Assembly (NCBI GenBank): GCA_036346205.1
Contig: JARFJB010000931.1
Location: 929,501-993,500 of the forward strand
Length of the DNA: 64,000 bases
Direction of reading: 5' to 3'
Origin: Vesta saturnalis
Lineage: Eukaryota; Arthropoda; Insecta; Coleoptera; Lampyridae
Shown here: piece by piece, positions 12,452 through 32,329 of the stretch
How positions within the stretch are numbered: the first letter of the stretch is position 1
Layout: every line of letters begins with the position of its first letter
Program-made: the position numbers and the translations under genes
The notes under the pieces: model-generated
The model's database searches: none
What the model saw: only the letters and a program-made list of their open reading frames with translations
Told to the model about the DNA's origin: nothing

Positions 12452-13616
12452 CAGTGTCTCTCGATTTCGTTGTTTTGGTTGTTTTTAAAGATATATTTCT
12501 TATTATTAAGGATAGAAGTTTGCAATTTTTATATTCACGTACTACTTTGTTGACCTAGATTTCATGGCAAAATCAAAAACTTAGTATCGTGTTTTGTTTC
12601 CGACTTGTAGCCAAAGGTCGATATTTCTACACTTTTTTTAAAGTCTTATACTTCGCTTAATGGTATTATACTGACATCCTTCGTCACCGGTACGGTATAT
12701 TGCGAAGTGCCGAATTCACTGGGGTGCTTAGAATTTTTCTAGGGGGTACGGTTTTTGAGTAATAGTATCAACTTTCATTTTTTTACGTGGGAATCATAGT
12801 TGGCTTGGCAACTATCAGCTGTAGATCTTTCTTATCATTTCAAAAATATAAATATAGACATTCTGAAAAACATTTTCCAAATATTTTTTTCAACAAGACG
12901 GTGTCCAAACCCGTAATGCTTTGACAGTGGGGAATTGCTTAGAAAACCGTTTCCTGAATTGTTGGATTACAACATTCGGTTCCGTATTATGATTGTTTTG
13001 ATAAATTATGTTTTTCAGAAAACCCCATAGGAAGAAATCCAGTGTTAACAGGTCTGGACCGAACCGAACGTTGCAATCCATTGCATTTCTAATAACTACT
13101 CACTGCCATTAACAGATCTGGATATCGTGACCGAACCGAATGTTGCAATCCAACGTATTTCTAAGTAACTACTCACTGCCAAAGCATTATGGTTGGGGCA
13201 CCGTTTTGTTGAAAAAAGTATTTGCAAGGTGTTTCTCAGTATTGTCTATATTTAATATTTACATTTTTGAAAAACGAAGAAAGAACTGCATCTGATGATT
13301 CCCATTCAAAAATATTCAAATTTACGTTATTACTCAAAAGCCGCACCCCCTAGAATAATTCTAAACACGACACTGAATTCGGTACTTCGCAATATATATT
13401 TACCGTTGACGAAATATATCAGTATCATAGTATTAAGCGAGGTATAAGACCTTGAAAAAATGTAGAAATACCGACGTTTGGCTATAATTCGGAAATAAAA
13501 GACGATGAAATCTAGGTGAACAAAGTAGTACGAGAGTGTAAAAACTGCAAACGTCTATCTTTGATAATAACAACGATATCTTTAAAAAATAAATAAAACA
13601 ACGAAATCGGGACACG
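12452..13616. mobile_element. Foldback element, copy 1 (giant imperfect palindrome)
   Basis: The whole 1.16-kb unit reads as two inverted arms of about 550-580 bases meeting near 13,060. Outer arms: GTGTCTCTCGATTTCGTTGT at the left against the reverse complement of 13,590-13,616. Inner arms: both carry CTAAG..ACT..CACTG followed by AAAGCATTA. An open frame on the minus strand (12,890-13,081) has LLTLDFFLWGFLKN, like the '(S)PDL.PLDFFLWG.LK' block near the catalytic end of IS630/Tc1-type transposases, so the arms may come from duplicated transposase sequence. A second copy is at 40.79-41.54 kb. Confidence 0.8.
12890..13081 (-). pseudogene. Transposase C-terminal fragment inside the foldback arm
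   Basis: A 63-codon frame with GPDLLTLDFFLWGFLKNIIYQ resembles the segment around the last acidic residue of IS630/Tc1-mariner transposases (S-P-D-L-x-P-L-D-F-F-L-W-G). The remaining transposase is missing. The same residues appear, broken, in the foldback copy at 41.0-41.16 kb. It is only a fragment and cannot make an active protein. Confidence 0.55.
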
Positions 13617-14324
13617 CAGTACACTATCAGGACTTATAGTAACATCTGTAAGAAATAGTATTTTTTATAATTGTGATATCATCATATTGCTGAATGCCCG
13701 TTGTACTAACCACTGATGATTCGAGAATTATTGTATCGTTGCTGATAAACTCCGACTCTTGCCTTTGTTCAAACAATTGCAAGGTTTTTGAGGCGAAATA
13801 TTGAGGAAGACATTGTTTTATTATTTTTTACTGTCACCAAAATACACCCAACTCCTCACAGCTTAACACAACGCTAATCACTATTTAACAGAGAATACGC
13901 CACTTTTAACAGTAGCAAAAATAATATTTTAAGTTCGTCGAGAGGTAGACCCATTGCAGCTGGAAACAGAATGTAAATAAAATAATATAACCGTACATCC
14001 AAGAGAAAAAACACCCTTTGGACGTAAAATCGGATGTCTCACATCAGTCTTTCTGCACGAGAACAAAGTCTTATGTATACATCACCTCCTTCGATTGCAA
14101 ATTCAAATGGACAACCGTGCATTTGCATTATCTATAACTTTTCTTTAGTAGGCAATGGGCTACCGACTTTATACCAAACGATGTAAGGCCTAACGGGGAA
14201 CACATCGGTCTAAATAACTTATGTTATGGAGAAATGGACCTCAGACCTTTTGACACGGAGGTACAGAAATGCTTATTCACTTGAGTTTTTGTATTTCTCA
14301 AAAATATTGTTTGAATAATACCAT

Positions 14325-14560
14325 TTTCAAATTAACTGTGGGGAGGATTTTAGATAATTAACACAGAACTCTAACTTCATCATCGTTAAAACTTGGTACA
14401 CCAAGTAAAAGAAATTTTCGAAATATACACAATAATGGTAAAAAAAAACATATACAATAATGGTAAGAGAGATATACTAAAATTATTTGCATTATAATTT
14501 TAAAAATGTTTGTTTTCTTTCCCCAAAAGTAGTAAACGTAAAAATTCGTTAAGGCTATCG
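14325..14560. repeat. Dispersed AT-rich repeat, copy 2
   Basis: Partner of the repeat at 9.83-10.3 kb, in the same orientation, sharing a CAAATTAACTGT start and the TTTGCATNATAAT...CTTTCC core. The open frame on the minus strand here has no recognisable protein features. Confidence 0.45.
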
Positions 14561-16040
14561 AGTATGCCCCACCAGCATCCGTGTATGAATCGCTTCCTTT
14601 ACAGAAGTTAGTGAAATTAGTTTTGTCCCTATAATTTTTGTATAACACAACACAGTTCTAAAGTTTTTACTTCGCCCCTTTAATTGTCTGTTTTCTTCAC
14701 TTATTTGGGGTAAGCGAAAAGAAAGATGTGACCAGTCTTACTATCAATCTGGTCACTGAGTTCTAAAAATTAAGAAACATCATATTATTATAACTGCAAG
14801 TTCCTTTTAACTGCCATTTGATTAAATACGTACCGAGATATACTACTGAAACGCTGAGACAGATCTCTTCATCATAGGCAGGTAGTTTTGCGTGAGTTCA
14901 AGCTAAGGTTACATGCAAAGCAATTATTTTGATTTTGTGTTAGTGCTCTTGGTAGTGTTTGCAATAAGTACAGTTTATGGTTTACGTCACGTCAATTTTG
15001 GCAGCCGTAAAATGATAACAAACAACGTGAAGATAGAGATACACCAACTCAAAGGAACAGGATAGAGAGCAATGGGATGAGTGATAGAAATTTATCAATA
15101 CAGACGCTCCTCTATAATGAAGCTGTTTTCTTATGAGCAAAATAATGGAGCTTTATTAAGTAACCCGCAAATATCAAAAAACCACAATGATGCAATAAGA
15201 ATAAATACCATCACTTCTTTCTAAGTCCATCAGTCTAGTCTCTTTAATATTTAATGCTTGTTTAGTAATACCTTATTTTTTGTGAGTCTCGCAGCTCATA
15301 AGAAAATAAACTCACTCTAATTACCATAAAAATAATTAAAGTTAGTCGTATTGAGCCCACAAGCTATGTAATGTTCCTCAAATCTAGAACAAGGAGAATG
15401 CAGCAACTTAAGGAAAAGACAACGCCTAACAACAGATAAAATAAATTGAATATCATAAAATTGTATATAGGTACTAAGGACACATTAAAAAACGGTTACG
15501 TAACCATCAGTAGCTAATTTTATTAAAAGACGTATTAACAGTAACTTTCAAATCAGATTCAACAATTTTTAAGCCCGAAAGCATATATAGTGGTGATTAG
15601 TAAATTAGAAAGTAAAAAAATGCAAAAATTTGTCTGACTGTTACTGGACTGGTATCAAGGAAAAGACAGGAGGTTGATTTCTGAATGGGTCACCAAACAG
15701 AAGTAACGGGTTCTGACCACAACTGGTCGCTCCTAAAATGGTCGAAAGACAAAGCCTGTGCAGATATCACTTTTGTCTATGCTGATGCTTAATGTTAGTG
15801 TCTGACTTACTGTAAGCATATAGTTAGTTGTAGTATACAGCTTTGGAATATTCCTCCTCTTCATCTCTGGTTATTCTTCTGTTGTTACTGGTATTGTATT
15901 GATTACAATTATGAGTTTCGCATTTTCGGTGTTAACAAAAAGGAAAAATGTTTTTATGTTTATGGTAGCGTGTTTTAGCGAATTTAATGTGCACATGTGG
16001 GTTTAATTAATCTGTTTGTTTAATTAATTGTAGTTGGTGT
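14560..16040. other. AT-rich stretch, nothing recognised
   Basis: No protein motif, RNA gene or clear repeat was seen; composition is like the rest of the anonymous AT-rich DNA. Confidence 0.55.
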
Positions 16041-16042
16041 AC

Positions 16043-16044
<2 letters not shown>

Positions 16045-16078
<34 letters not shown>
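16045..16078. repeat. (GT)n microsatellite
   Basis: About 17 GT units next to the 3' side of a non-LTR relic on the minus strand. Confidence 0.95.
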
Positions 16079-16081
<3 letters not shown>

Positions 16082-16209
16082 CGATTATACCATACTCGTT
16101 TGTTCGGCCTTTTGTATTGGTCGTCATCAGACGACGTGCATGAGGAGTGATGTCTAGGTATCCTTCTGTCTCCTCGAAGCAATCGTCGTGAGGTTGGGTT
16201 AAAATACAT

Positions 16210-17190
16210 GGATGGTGTGTGGTCCGTAAGGGTATTTGCAGGCTACGGTAAAGATACCTTTGGTATGGAATGTATCGCCGAAGATCCTTCTGTGTGATTC
16301 TATTCTATCCATAATTGGTGGTATGTTTGTGTGCTGCACAGTTTCGTAAGAGTCAATGGGCCGATTACGGTTGACGTTTGTGTGTAAAGATGACAGAAAA
16401 TCTATAACAGTGCAATGAAAATTTTGTAGGTATGTTGTAGTGTTTAGGGGTGATAAGCTCTGATTCCACCCCGGATGGCACTCAATACGTTTGTTCGGAT
16501 ACTGTTACGTCGAGTGGCTGCTTGTTATATTACGATTCATTGCAGAGGTATATTGAGACAATACGAACGGCAAGATTGGGGAAATTACCATCGTGGTGGT
16601 TAGGATATGGCAACAGAATCATTTGTGTTTCGTATGGTTTATGGAGATCTTCAATCTGTTCAGAAACGAGACTGCGATCTATTATTAAAGTACCGAAATG
16701 GTCAAAAACGTGGATTCTATGTAAGTGACTCGCAAAAGCGATGTATGTAATTTGGTCGATAGCCTGATTTGTTGCCATTGTTTCTAGAATCACCAAATTG
16801 TGTGTGGCCGGAATTAAAGTCACCTAAGACTAGAATGTTGCTTAGGCTGGATATATTATTAGAAGGTCGTTAAAAAACGTTGGTTATAGTGTTATAGGAA
16901 GATGCAGGAGTAGGAAAGTGCTCCGTGATAGTCACACATTCGAGATGTTGTAGGTCCCAAGGTAGTTGAAAGCGGTTGGACGGAAAGAATTACTGACAAT
17001 TACAACGGTACCACAGTTTCCGTTGTGCGTTCGATTGCGCTAGGTCCGATTTGCGTACAGATAGTACAGTACTTGTAGAATAGTGCAGGCATTTGGAAAG
17101 GTTCACATGAGTGGTATCTTTCGAACAAGATGTCCCGAGAGGGGTTGTGATCAAGCGGACTAGGAATGTTGTGCAGTCGTTATTCTGCAA
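16210..17190 (-). pseudogene. Non-LTR (jockey-like) endonuclease relic
   Basis: Minus-strand translation contains LSNILVLGDFNSGHTQFGD (about 16,800-16,860), where GDFN is the catalytic motif of the endonuclease of non-LTR retrotransposons and H..FGD is the typical continuation in jockey-like elements. Upstream, a frame with HLECVTITEHFPTPASSYNT occupies the place of the central endonuclease strand. The same layout (LLGNRNARHQQFGD) occurs in the element at 49.3-53.5 kb, to which this one appears related. Downstream, NIPPIMDRIESHRR is like the post-RT segment YIQPITDRLITLQT of that element, suggesting that most of the RT has been deleted. Stops and frameshifts abound. Confidence 0.65.
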
Positions 17191-17599
17191 GGGGATTAGT
17201 ACTACTTTGTTGATCGAAGGCAGAGCACTTTAATTAAGTATCTCCTTTAGAGGGGGTGTCCTTATTCACGTGACATACCAGACAGAAAAGGAGTGCGGCA
17301 AAGTGTGGTGGAGTAAAGGAGGAATACGGCTATCTGGGAGGAGGTTACTGTGAGATCACCAATACGGTGTCGCAACCTAAATTGCGTACCATCAGGTGAA
17401 GGAGAGGAGATCTTTAAAAGACAGGTGTGATTGTGGTTGAACGTGATCTTATTCTACGATAGGGTTAAAGCATTTTAGGAAGTTGTACAGAGATTTCTAG
17501 ATGGTGATGGATAAGGTCGTCACAATTGCACTCTGAGTTAACGCATAAGTAGAGCCTTATTCATATTAAGCCTTCCGAAAATCCTAATATAAAGTCGAA

Positions 17600-18241
17600 T
17601 CCTAAACTGGGTTGTCATGCTGTCGTTTTACCAACGTAGCCTGCAGTTGCTCTGACGTAACAGACGGCGACCCGGGTTGAAGAACGCGCTGCTGGTGGCA
17701 AAAGATTCGATCTGAGTTTTCTCGATGACAGCCTTGGATCATGTGAAGGCAATTCCACGTCTGTCGAGTTTTCTGTTCTCCTGGCGCATTTTCGGGAGCG
17801 CCTTCTCCCTGGTATCGGCTGAGGTTATTATCGTCTGGTCCATTTCTGCTAGCCTGTCCGTGAACACCTCCAATGGCATAGACGTGTTGCCGGTTGGGCA
17901 CGACTTTAAAGTTTTGCCTATCAAAAATATAACCCCAGCAACCTCCCATTGTACATACCACACCAAACGTTTGTAATTTTGGTAGTATTGGTCACTGTGG
18001 ACAACAATAAAATTGTTATTATTTACTAACCCCATCTAGAATTTTGGGAGGAAACGATACCGTTTGTTGTAAAGGTCGATTTGACAGTAAATACAATGTT
18101 ACTTCCAAAGTTCTGGTTTTCCTCTATTTTGCCTTGAACCCAAAATGAGAAATCCAATCTCTGATCGAAATCCCAATCGTAAAGGTTACTGACAAACTGC
18201 GGTTTATAAGAATGGTGTCCATTTTCTCTTAATATTCGCAA
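17600..18241 (-). other. GC-richer block with overlapping frames, origin unknown
   Basis: Between about 17,640 and 17,960 base composition rises well above the surroundings and two overlapping minus-strand frames of about 100-120 codons are open. One contains a hydrophilic, charged segment (RLAEMDQTIITSADTREKAL). It lies just upstream, in the same orientation, of the endonuclease relic, where ORF1 of a non-LTR element would be expected, but no zinc knuckle or other ORF1 motif is visible. Function not assigned. Confidence 0.3.
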
Positions 18242-18328
18242 TATTTATGTGGAATAAAATTTTATGAGAAATCGAGATTAACAAAGTTTTGCTTATCGAT
18301 CAAACTCTTTCGACCACATTGTATATGT

Positions 18329-18800
18329 ACAGGGTTTCCCACTCGCCCTATATCCTTTGATAGTACCTTTAATATTAAGTTTAGGCGAAAAGGTCAGGAG
18401 ACATTCTTTATTCAGATTTTCCTTGTTTACATTCTAAAAATATTTTTAGTCCTGCACGGCTTCCGGTTTCATCTGTACAGGACCGTACTCAATTATTTTA
18501 AATGGAACACCCTAAATTTTAATATTTTTGAAATCCACATTCGATTCTAGACTTTTCATTTAGGAGAAAATAAATGTTTTAAAAAATTCTCTCTGAAATT
18601 AACTTTCAGCAAAGAAATCATAACTATTCAATCGTTGGCAGCAGAGCAACGTAATTGGAGATTTCATACAAAAAGAGCCTTTTATTTATCGATATGATGA
18701 TTTTGAACGAAATTTGTTGCAAAGAGGGACGTACTGGTGTTTTTCTAACGACCACGGAAGAAGTAGCAATAGTTGACTATTTTAAATGGAAAACCCTGTA
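18329..18800. mobile_element. Small ACAGGGT-ended non-autonomous element
   Basis: The left boundary reads tACAGGGTTTCCCACTCG, and the right boundary is the inverted form (TTTAAATGGAAAACCCTGTA at 18,781-18,800). An internal copy, TTTTAAATGGAACACCCTAAA, lies near 18,498. Such ends flanking about 470 bases of non-coding DNA suggest a MITE or a deletion derivative. The family is unknown to me. A similar ATACAGGGTGGTCAC end occurs at 62,671. Confidence 0.45.
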
Positions 18801-19417
18801 TATTCTTTCATGAACGAACTGCTTTTTAAGTTGTCTTTGATTTTTGTTAAATATGTCTTATATCTAAAGCTAGTAGTTTCGCCCAATCATCAAAATAAAG
18901 TTAAAGGAAGCAACAAAGAATAACACTGTTTGCATCAGATATTTAAATATTATTACGTAAATTGTGTTGTTAGTTACAATTCCAGGGATATGAAGAAAAA
19001 AAACGACGGTATTAAAAAATGTTATTCAGAGAGTATGTTGTTCTTTAATCACAAACATAGTTGCCATGCCAATAACTATAACAATTGCAATACGCAGGCG
19101 ACATATGTCGGTTTAATTTCAATTGATTGTATTTGACACATTATCGTTTTCACTTTGTCAAAAAGGCTCAAAATTGTGTCGAAAATGTCACGTTTTCCAA
19201 ATAACAAACTGGTTGATATGGTTTTCATTCTACAGACACGACACTGCAGGACTCGACATTTTGACGTCAATTTCAACTAACTGATTCTTTTAACTCATAT
19301 TCGCAAAGTTAACAGCGAAAATGTTTAAACCAAGACCAGGTGATTTAATAACTGCTTGACCTGAGTTTATCTATACAAACATTAATTTATTTACACACAG
19401 TTCTTTGTATTTACGAG

Positions 19418-19470
19418 GGTTGTCCAATAAATAATGCCCCACATTTTTTTTCACCAAAAGTATTTAACAA
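19418..19470. mobile_element. Mariner-like terminal repeat, solo end
   Basis: TACGAGGGTTGTCCAATAAA has the TA + CGAGGG start typical of mariner terminal inverted repeats, as in the two mariners at 37.4 and 41.7 kb. No matching opposite end or transposase was found next to it, so it is a fragment, possibly where a mariner cut into the adjacent piggyBac relic. Confidence 0.45.
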
Positions 19471-19489
19471 AATTGAAATTTATGTATAT

Positions 19490-20217
19490 GAAAGAATAAT
19501 GTTTTGTCTGGTCACTATATTTTTCTACATAATCAAAGAAGCGTAAAACTCAATGATACCCAGCTCACGAAAATTAACGTTCGCGCTGTCTCTATTACTA
19601 TTTTTTTTTTATCTCTAAGTGTTTATTTGTCCATGTCAATATTTCTTGAACCATATCGTCGGAAAACAATAAGCGCCATACGTTTTCAGGTGCAGGATTG
19701 GTGCCTAATTGATTTGCTGCTGGTTTGAGTTCAGGTAGACTTCTTATCAAGTTGTGGCTACGTGTTCTAGTATTTCGTGGTGGCTCTGTAGATGACCTGA
19801 AAAAACATTTAGGGTGAAAACGAAAAAAATTCTGTACATTTTTTTAAAGCGCGGTTTTTCACCGAGCAAAACATTTACCGTGAATGAAGTGAGTACTTTT
19901 TTCTAAAGAATAACTGTGGCGAAATAGTACAAAAATATTTATTCTTACCATTTAGTCTTATTGGCTTTCTCGCGTCAGTAAAAGTAAGAAGATTTGGATA
20001 CATCTTTGATACTAGACATGTGCTCATCTGAATCTGAATTGTTAGAGCTCATCTCCGACTCCGAGCTGTGGTTAGTTTCTATATACGTATCATCAATGCC
20101 TACATCTTCATCTCCGCTCCATTCTGAATTACCGCTATTTGTCATCATCTCCTCGACAATTTGCTGTAATTCTTTTTGTTTAAGCGGCTTATTCATATTC
20201 TTAGAGCATGAAGCCAT
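19490..20217 (-). pseudogene. PiggyBac-like transposase, N-terminal half with an intron, truncated
   Basis: A minus-strand ATG at 20,217 opens an acidic, Ser-rich N-terminus (MASCSKNMNKPLKQKELQQI...) that stops after 80 codons. A putative donor (GGTAAGAA, about 19,947) and acceptor (TTTTTTCAG, ending 19,797) are followed by a second coding block at about 19,600-19,796. That block contains NVWRLLFSDDMVQEILTWTN, the conserved start of the piggyBac transposase core (W..F..D...I...TN). In another frame, SANVNFRELGIIEFYASLIM matches the next helix. The catalytic Asp residues are missing because the DNA ends at the mariner-like repeat near 19,470. Acidic heads are usual in piggyBac transposases. 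Broken by a stop, frameshifts and truncation. Confidence 0.68.
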
Positions 20218-20837
20218 TGTAATTAACGAAAATTACACTAAACATAAAAAACAAGAGATTTACTAAATTTTTGCGAAATAAAATAGATAGCGTAAAGCGA
20301 CACCTGGAGTCTCGTTGACTCCGCGAGATATATACAACACCCTCACTCTACGACGGTGAAGTACAGACTGGTGCCCGTTCTTTTACATGAAGTTCAATTA
20401 ATGCGGGAAAGGTATCTCGTGGCGCGAAACTTAAAATCGATTGGTTACTAAAATATCCCACTTGAGAGAATCAGAGGAGTCCGAGAGGCTCCTTGTGTTA
20501 GGTTAAGGGTTAATACACCAGCCGTTATTTACACATCTACCCAATTCCCTAATCGGCTGATATAAAACCTGTCGCCAGCTGGTTCAGAAAATTAAGAACA
20601 TCAAGAACCACCATATTTAGCCACCACCGCTAAGAAACACCCAACCACCACCATTACCCTCACCATCACCAGAGCACCCAGTTATACCATCACCGTGTTA
20701 GTTGAAGCAAAACCAGTATTAATGCAACTAAGTACTTAAAGTCAGACCCGCACGATTAATTAAATTATATGAGCTAGCACACTCAATTCCTGTATGCAAT
20801 AATCAGCCGAAAATTGTAAGAGATCTCCGGACAAACT

Positions 20838-21044
20838 CACACACACACGCGCACGCACACGCACACGCACACGCACACGCAACGCACACGCACACGCACA
20901 CGCACACGCACACGCACACGCACACGCACACGCACACGCACACTAACATGCACACGCACACGTACACGCACACGGGCACGCAAGCGTACGCGCACACGCA
21001 CACGCACACGCATACGTGCACGCACACGCACACGCGCGCACACA
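20838..21044. repeat. CACACG hexamer / CA tract A
   Basis: About 200 bases of mostly CACACG (equivalently CGCACA) with scattered single-base variants. It is strictly alternating purine-pyrimidine apart from rare interruptions. Confidence 0.95.
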
Positions 21045-21479
21045 CTAAGCAAAACAGACTAACTACACATTACACGTTATGGGTTATATAATTACATTGT
21101 TTGATTTATCTTATTAATTTATCTACCAGTGTGTGTAATACGATACATTCAGTACATACAAAATGCTTCAACTGGCATTAAATATTTACATAACCCAACT
21201 TCCTTTGTATTAGTACACTAAATAGGTTCCGAATGGGCTATTAATTATATTCTGCCCCAATTACCAACCTTTAGACTTGGCGCCCTGACTTACTCATCTA
21301 TCCAATCTAGCCGAGGCACGGGAAGCAGTTCAACCAAACCTTATTTTGTTTACAGTTATCGTTGGTTAGCATATGATTCCACATCTGCACCCCGTTTGAC
21401 TCAATCCTTTCGATTGAAAATAGGTTATGTCAAACTACATTTATCGAAATTCTACAATACGATATCTAAACATATGAAC
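21045..21479. repeat. 435-bp tandem duplication, copy 1
   Basis: From CTAAGCAAAACAGACTAACT to CATATGAAC. It matches 21,717-22,146 at most positions, with only scattered substitutions and small indels. It contains no recognisable gene. Confidence 0.95.
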
Positions 21480-21716
21480 GCACACGCACATGCACACGCA
21501 CATGCACACGCACACGCACACGCATACGCACACGCACACGCACACGCACACGCACACGCACACGCACACGTACACGCACACGCACACGCACACGCACACG
21601 CACACGCACACGCACATGCACACTCACACGCACACGCACAAGCACACACACACACGAACACGCACACGCGCACGCGCACGCACCCACACACGCACACGCA
21701 CACGCGCGCACACACG
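21480..21716. repeat. CACACG hexamer / CA tract B
   Basis: Second long hexamer tract, between the two copies of the 435-bp unit. Each copy is preceded by a hexamer tract, so the true duplicated unit is tract plus 435-bp segment, about 670 bp. Unequal exchange or replication slippage at the hexamers would explain it. Confidence 0.95.
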
Positions 21717-22146
21717 CTAATCAAAACAGACTAACCGCATATTACACGTCATGGGTTATATAATTACATTGTTTGACTTATCTTATTAATTTATCTACCA
21801 GTGTGTGTAATACGATACATTCAGTACATATAAAATACTTCAAATGGCATTAAACATTTACATAACCTAACTTTCTTTGTATTAGTACACTAAACAGGTT
21901 CCGAATGGGCTATTACATTATATTCTGCCCCAATTACCAACCTTTAGCCCTGGCGCCCTGACTTACTCACCTTTCCAATCTAGCCGAGATAGCAGTTCAA
22001 CCTAACCTTATTTTGTTTACAGTTATCGTCGGTTAGCATATGATTCCACATCTGCATCCCGTTTGACTCAATCCTTTCGATTGAAAATAGGTTACGTCAA
22101 ACTACATTTATCGAAATTCTACAATACGATATCTAAACATACGAAC
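21717..22146. repeat. 435-bp tandem duplication, copy 2
   Basis: Same order and orientation as 21,045-21,479. For example TGGGTTATATAATTACATTG and CGATATCTAAACATA occur in both. The close match indicates a recent duplication. Confidence 0.95.
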
Positions 22147-22149
22147 ATT

Positions 22150-31000
<8,851 letters not shown>

Positions 31001-31028
31001 TAACAATTATTTGAAGAATAGGAATAAA

Positions 31029-32319
31029 TTAATGTGAAGAGTCTGAATCTTCAAATTCATAATCTCCACTGCTGTTACTATCTTTATCGTTCAAATTAAT
31101 TATTATTGGTGCAATAGCTGCAGTATCGAGTTGTTTCTCTCTCGCCCACTATCTGTCAATTTCTGCATTTGTGTGTCGTATACAAATGGCCACCCTTCAG
31201 GGATGATTATTGCTAATGACACTTTCCACAAGTTTAAACAATTTTCTATAGTTCCACCTTTTGCAGCAACCTATGAATTATAATATCTCTTAGAAATGCC
31301 CCAGACATTTTCGATTGCATTAAAAATGCAGTGATATGGTGGCAAACAGTAACACACAGTATCCATATTGTTGTGCTAACATATCGGTGACATAAATCTT
31401 TTCGGGTTTGGTTACTGAAATCAAATAATCCAGATGTTATCTATACTATTATTGCAAATAATATGCATATATTTACTCTTGACCTTTTTGTAAAAGCTGT
31501 GGAGTCAACAGATCTGCCTCAAAAGCAATTTTATTGCTAACTAACCATTCCTCAACTTCTTTCTTTGTATTTGCACTAGTGGGAACCTGTACTGCGATAG
31601 GATGCATTGTCCATTATAATAACAGATGGCTCCTTTAAAGTTTTAAGTAGTTGTTCCTCAAACCACCGCAGGAAATTTTTGCTGTTCATTTCACCGTGAT
31701 AGTCTAAATTTTTTGTTACTGATGAAAATATTAACTGAGCACCATCAATAAAGCTATAAAAATACATCAATAAATAATAAAAAACAAACAAAACGAACCT
31801 CCTTTAGTTGATTTTACCGATCTCACATCATTATCTTGCCACGACCTAGCAACTGTCCCGCCTTGAAAAATCCAAGCCTCATCAACATACACAAATTGAT
31901 ATAATTTTTCAGTCTAATATCATTTATATGATCGCAGAAAAAGAATACGTTTGTACGTTTTGAAGCAATGCTGTTACATACATACATATGTATGTATGTA
32001 TGCATACTTTCTTTGTACATATCGTATATCACATCACGAATCGCTACCTGGTTGGAAGTATGCACATCAATTACTTGTTTTTTTCGTGGCCTTTTCTTCT
32101 TTAGACTAGATGACGATAGTCGATTAACAGTAGACAAGTTGACATCTAAAGCATTTGCAACACGCTATAACAATAATGTTTTAGTTATTTACAAAATAAC
32201 AAAGTGTTAACCTTTGCTTCTCTCACACACTGTAAAGTCAGTAATGGGCGCTCTTACTCAAAATAATCAATCAAGGAAAGAACCATTGCCTTCGCTTGAC
32301 GTCTCAAAGATTTCGGCAT
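31029..32319 (-). pseudogene. IS630/Tc1-mariner-superfamily (DDE_3-type) transposase relic
   Basis: On the minus strand an ATG at 32,319 begins MPKSLRRQAKAMVLSLIDYF. A possible intron (GTTAAC... to ...TTGTTATAG) leads into RVANALDVNLSTVNRL, a DNA-binding helix-turn-helix segment, and KKKRPRKKQVIDVH. The catalytic part shows FVYVDEAWIFQ-like, GTVARSWQDN, then DYHGEMNSKNFLRWF and VIIMDNASYRS. Later in another frame come NAIE-type residues (C.FNAIE.VWGISKRYY) and the tail GDYEFEDSDSSH with a stop at 31,029-31,031. D...D...E in VDEAW / MDNASY / NAIE-VW is the expected DDE triad of this family. A CATA microsatellite (about 31,976-32,005) has expanded inside it. Several frameshifts and stops make it inactive. 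Confidence 0.78.
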
Positions 32320-32329
32320 TTTTTCCCGA

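Noticed and set aside
20838..21716. CRISPR-like array
   Set aside because: Simple hexamer repeats without spacers in eukaryotic DNA.
20803..21734. Open frames of 60-112 codons in hexamer tracts
   Set aside because: Dipeptide repeats (HA, VR, CV) from CACACG units; no non-repeat coding region.
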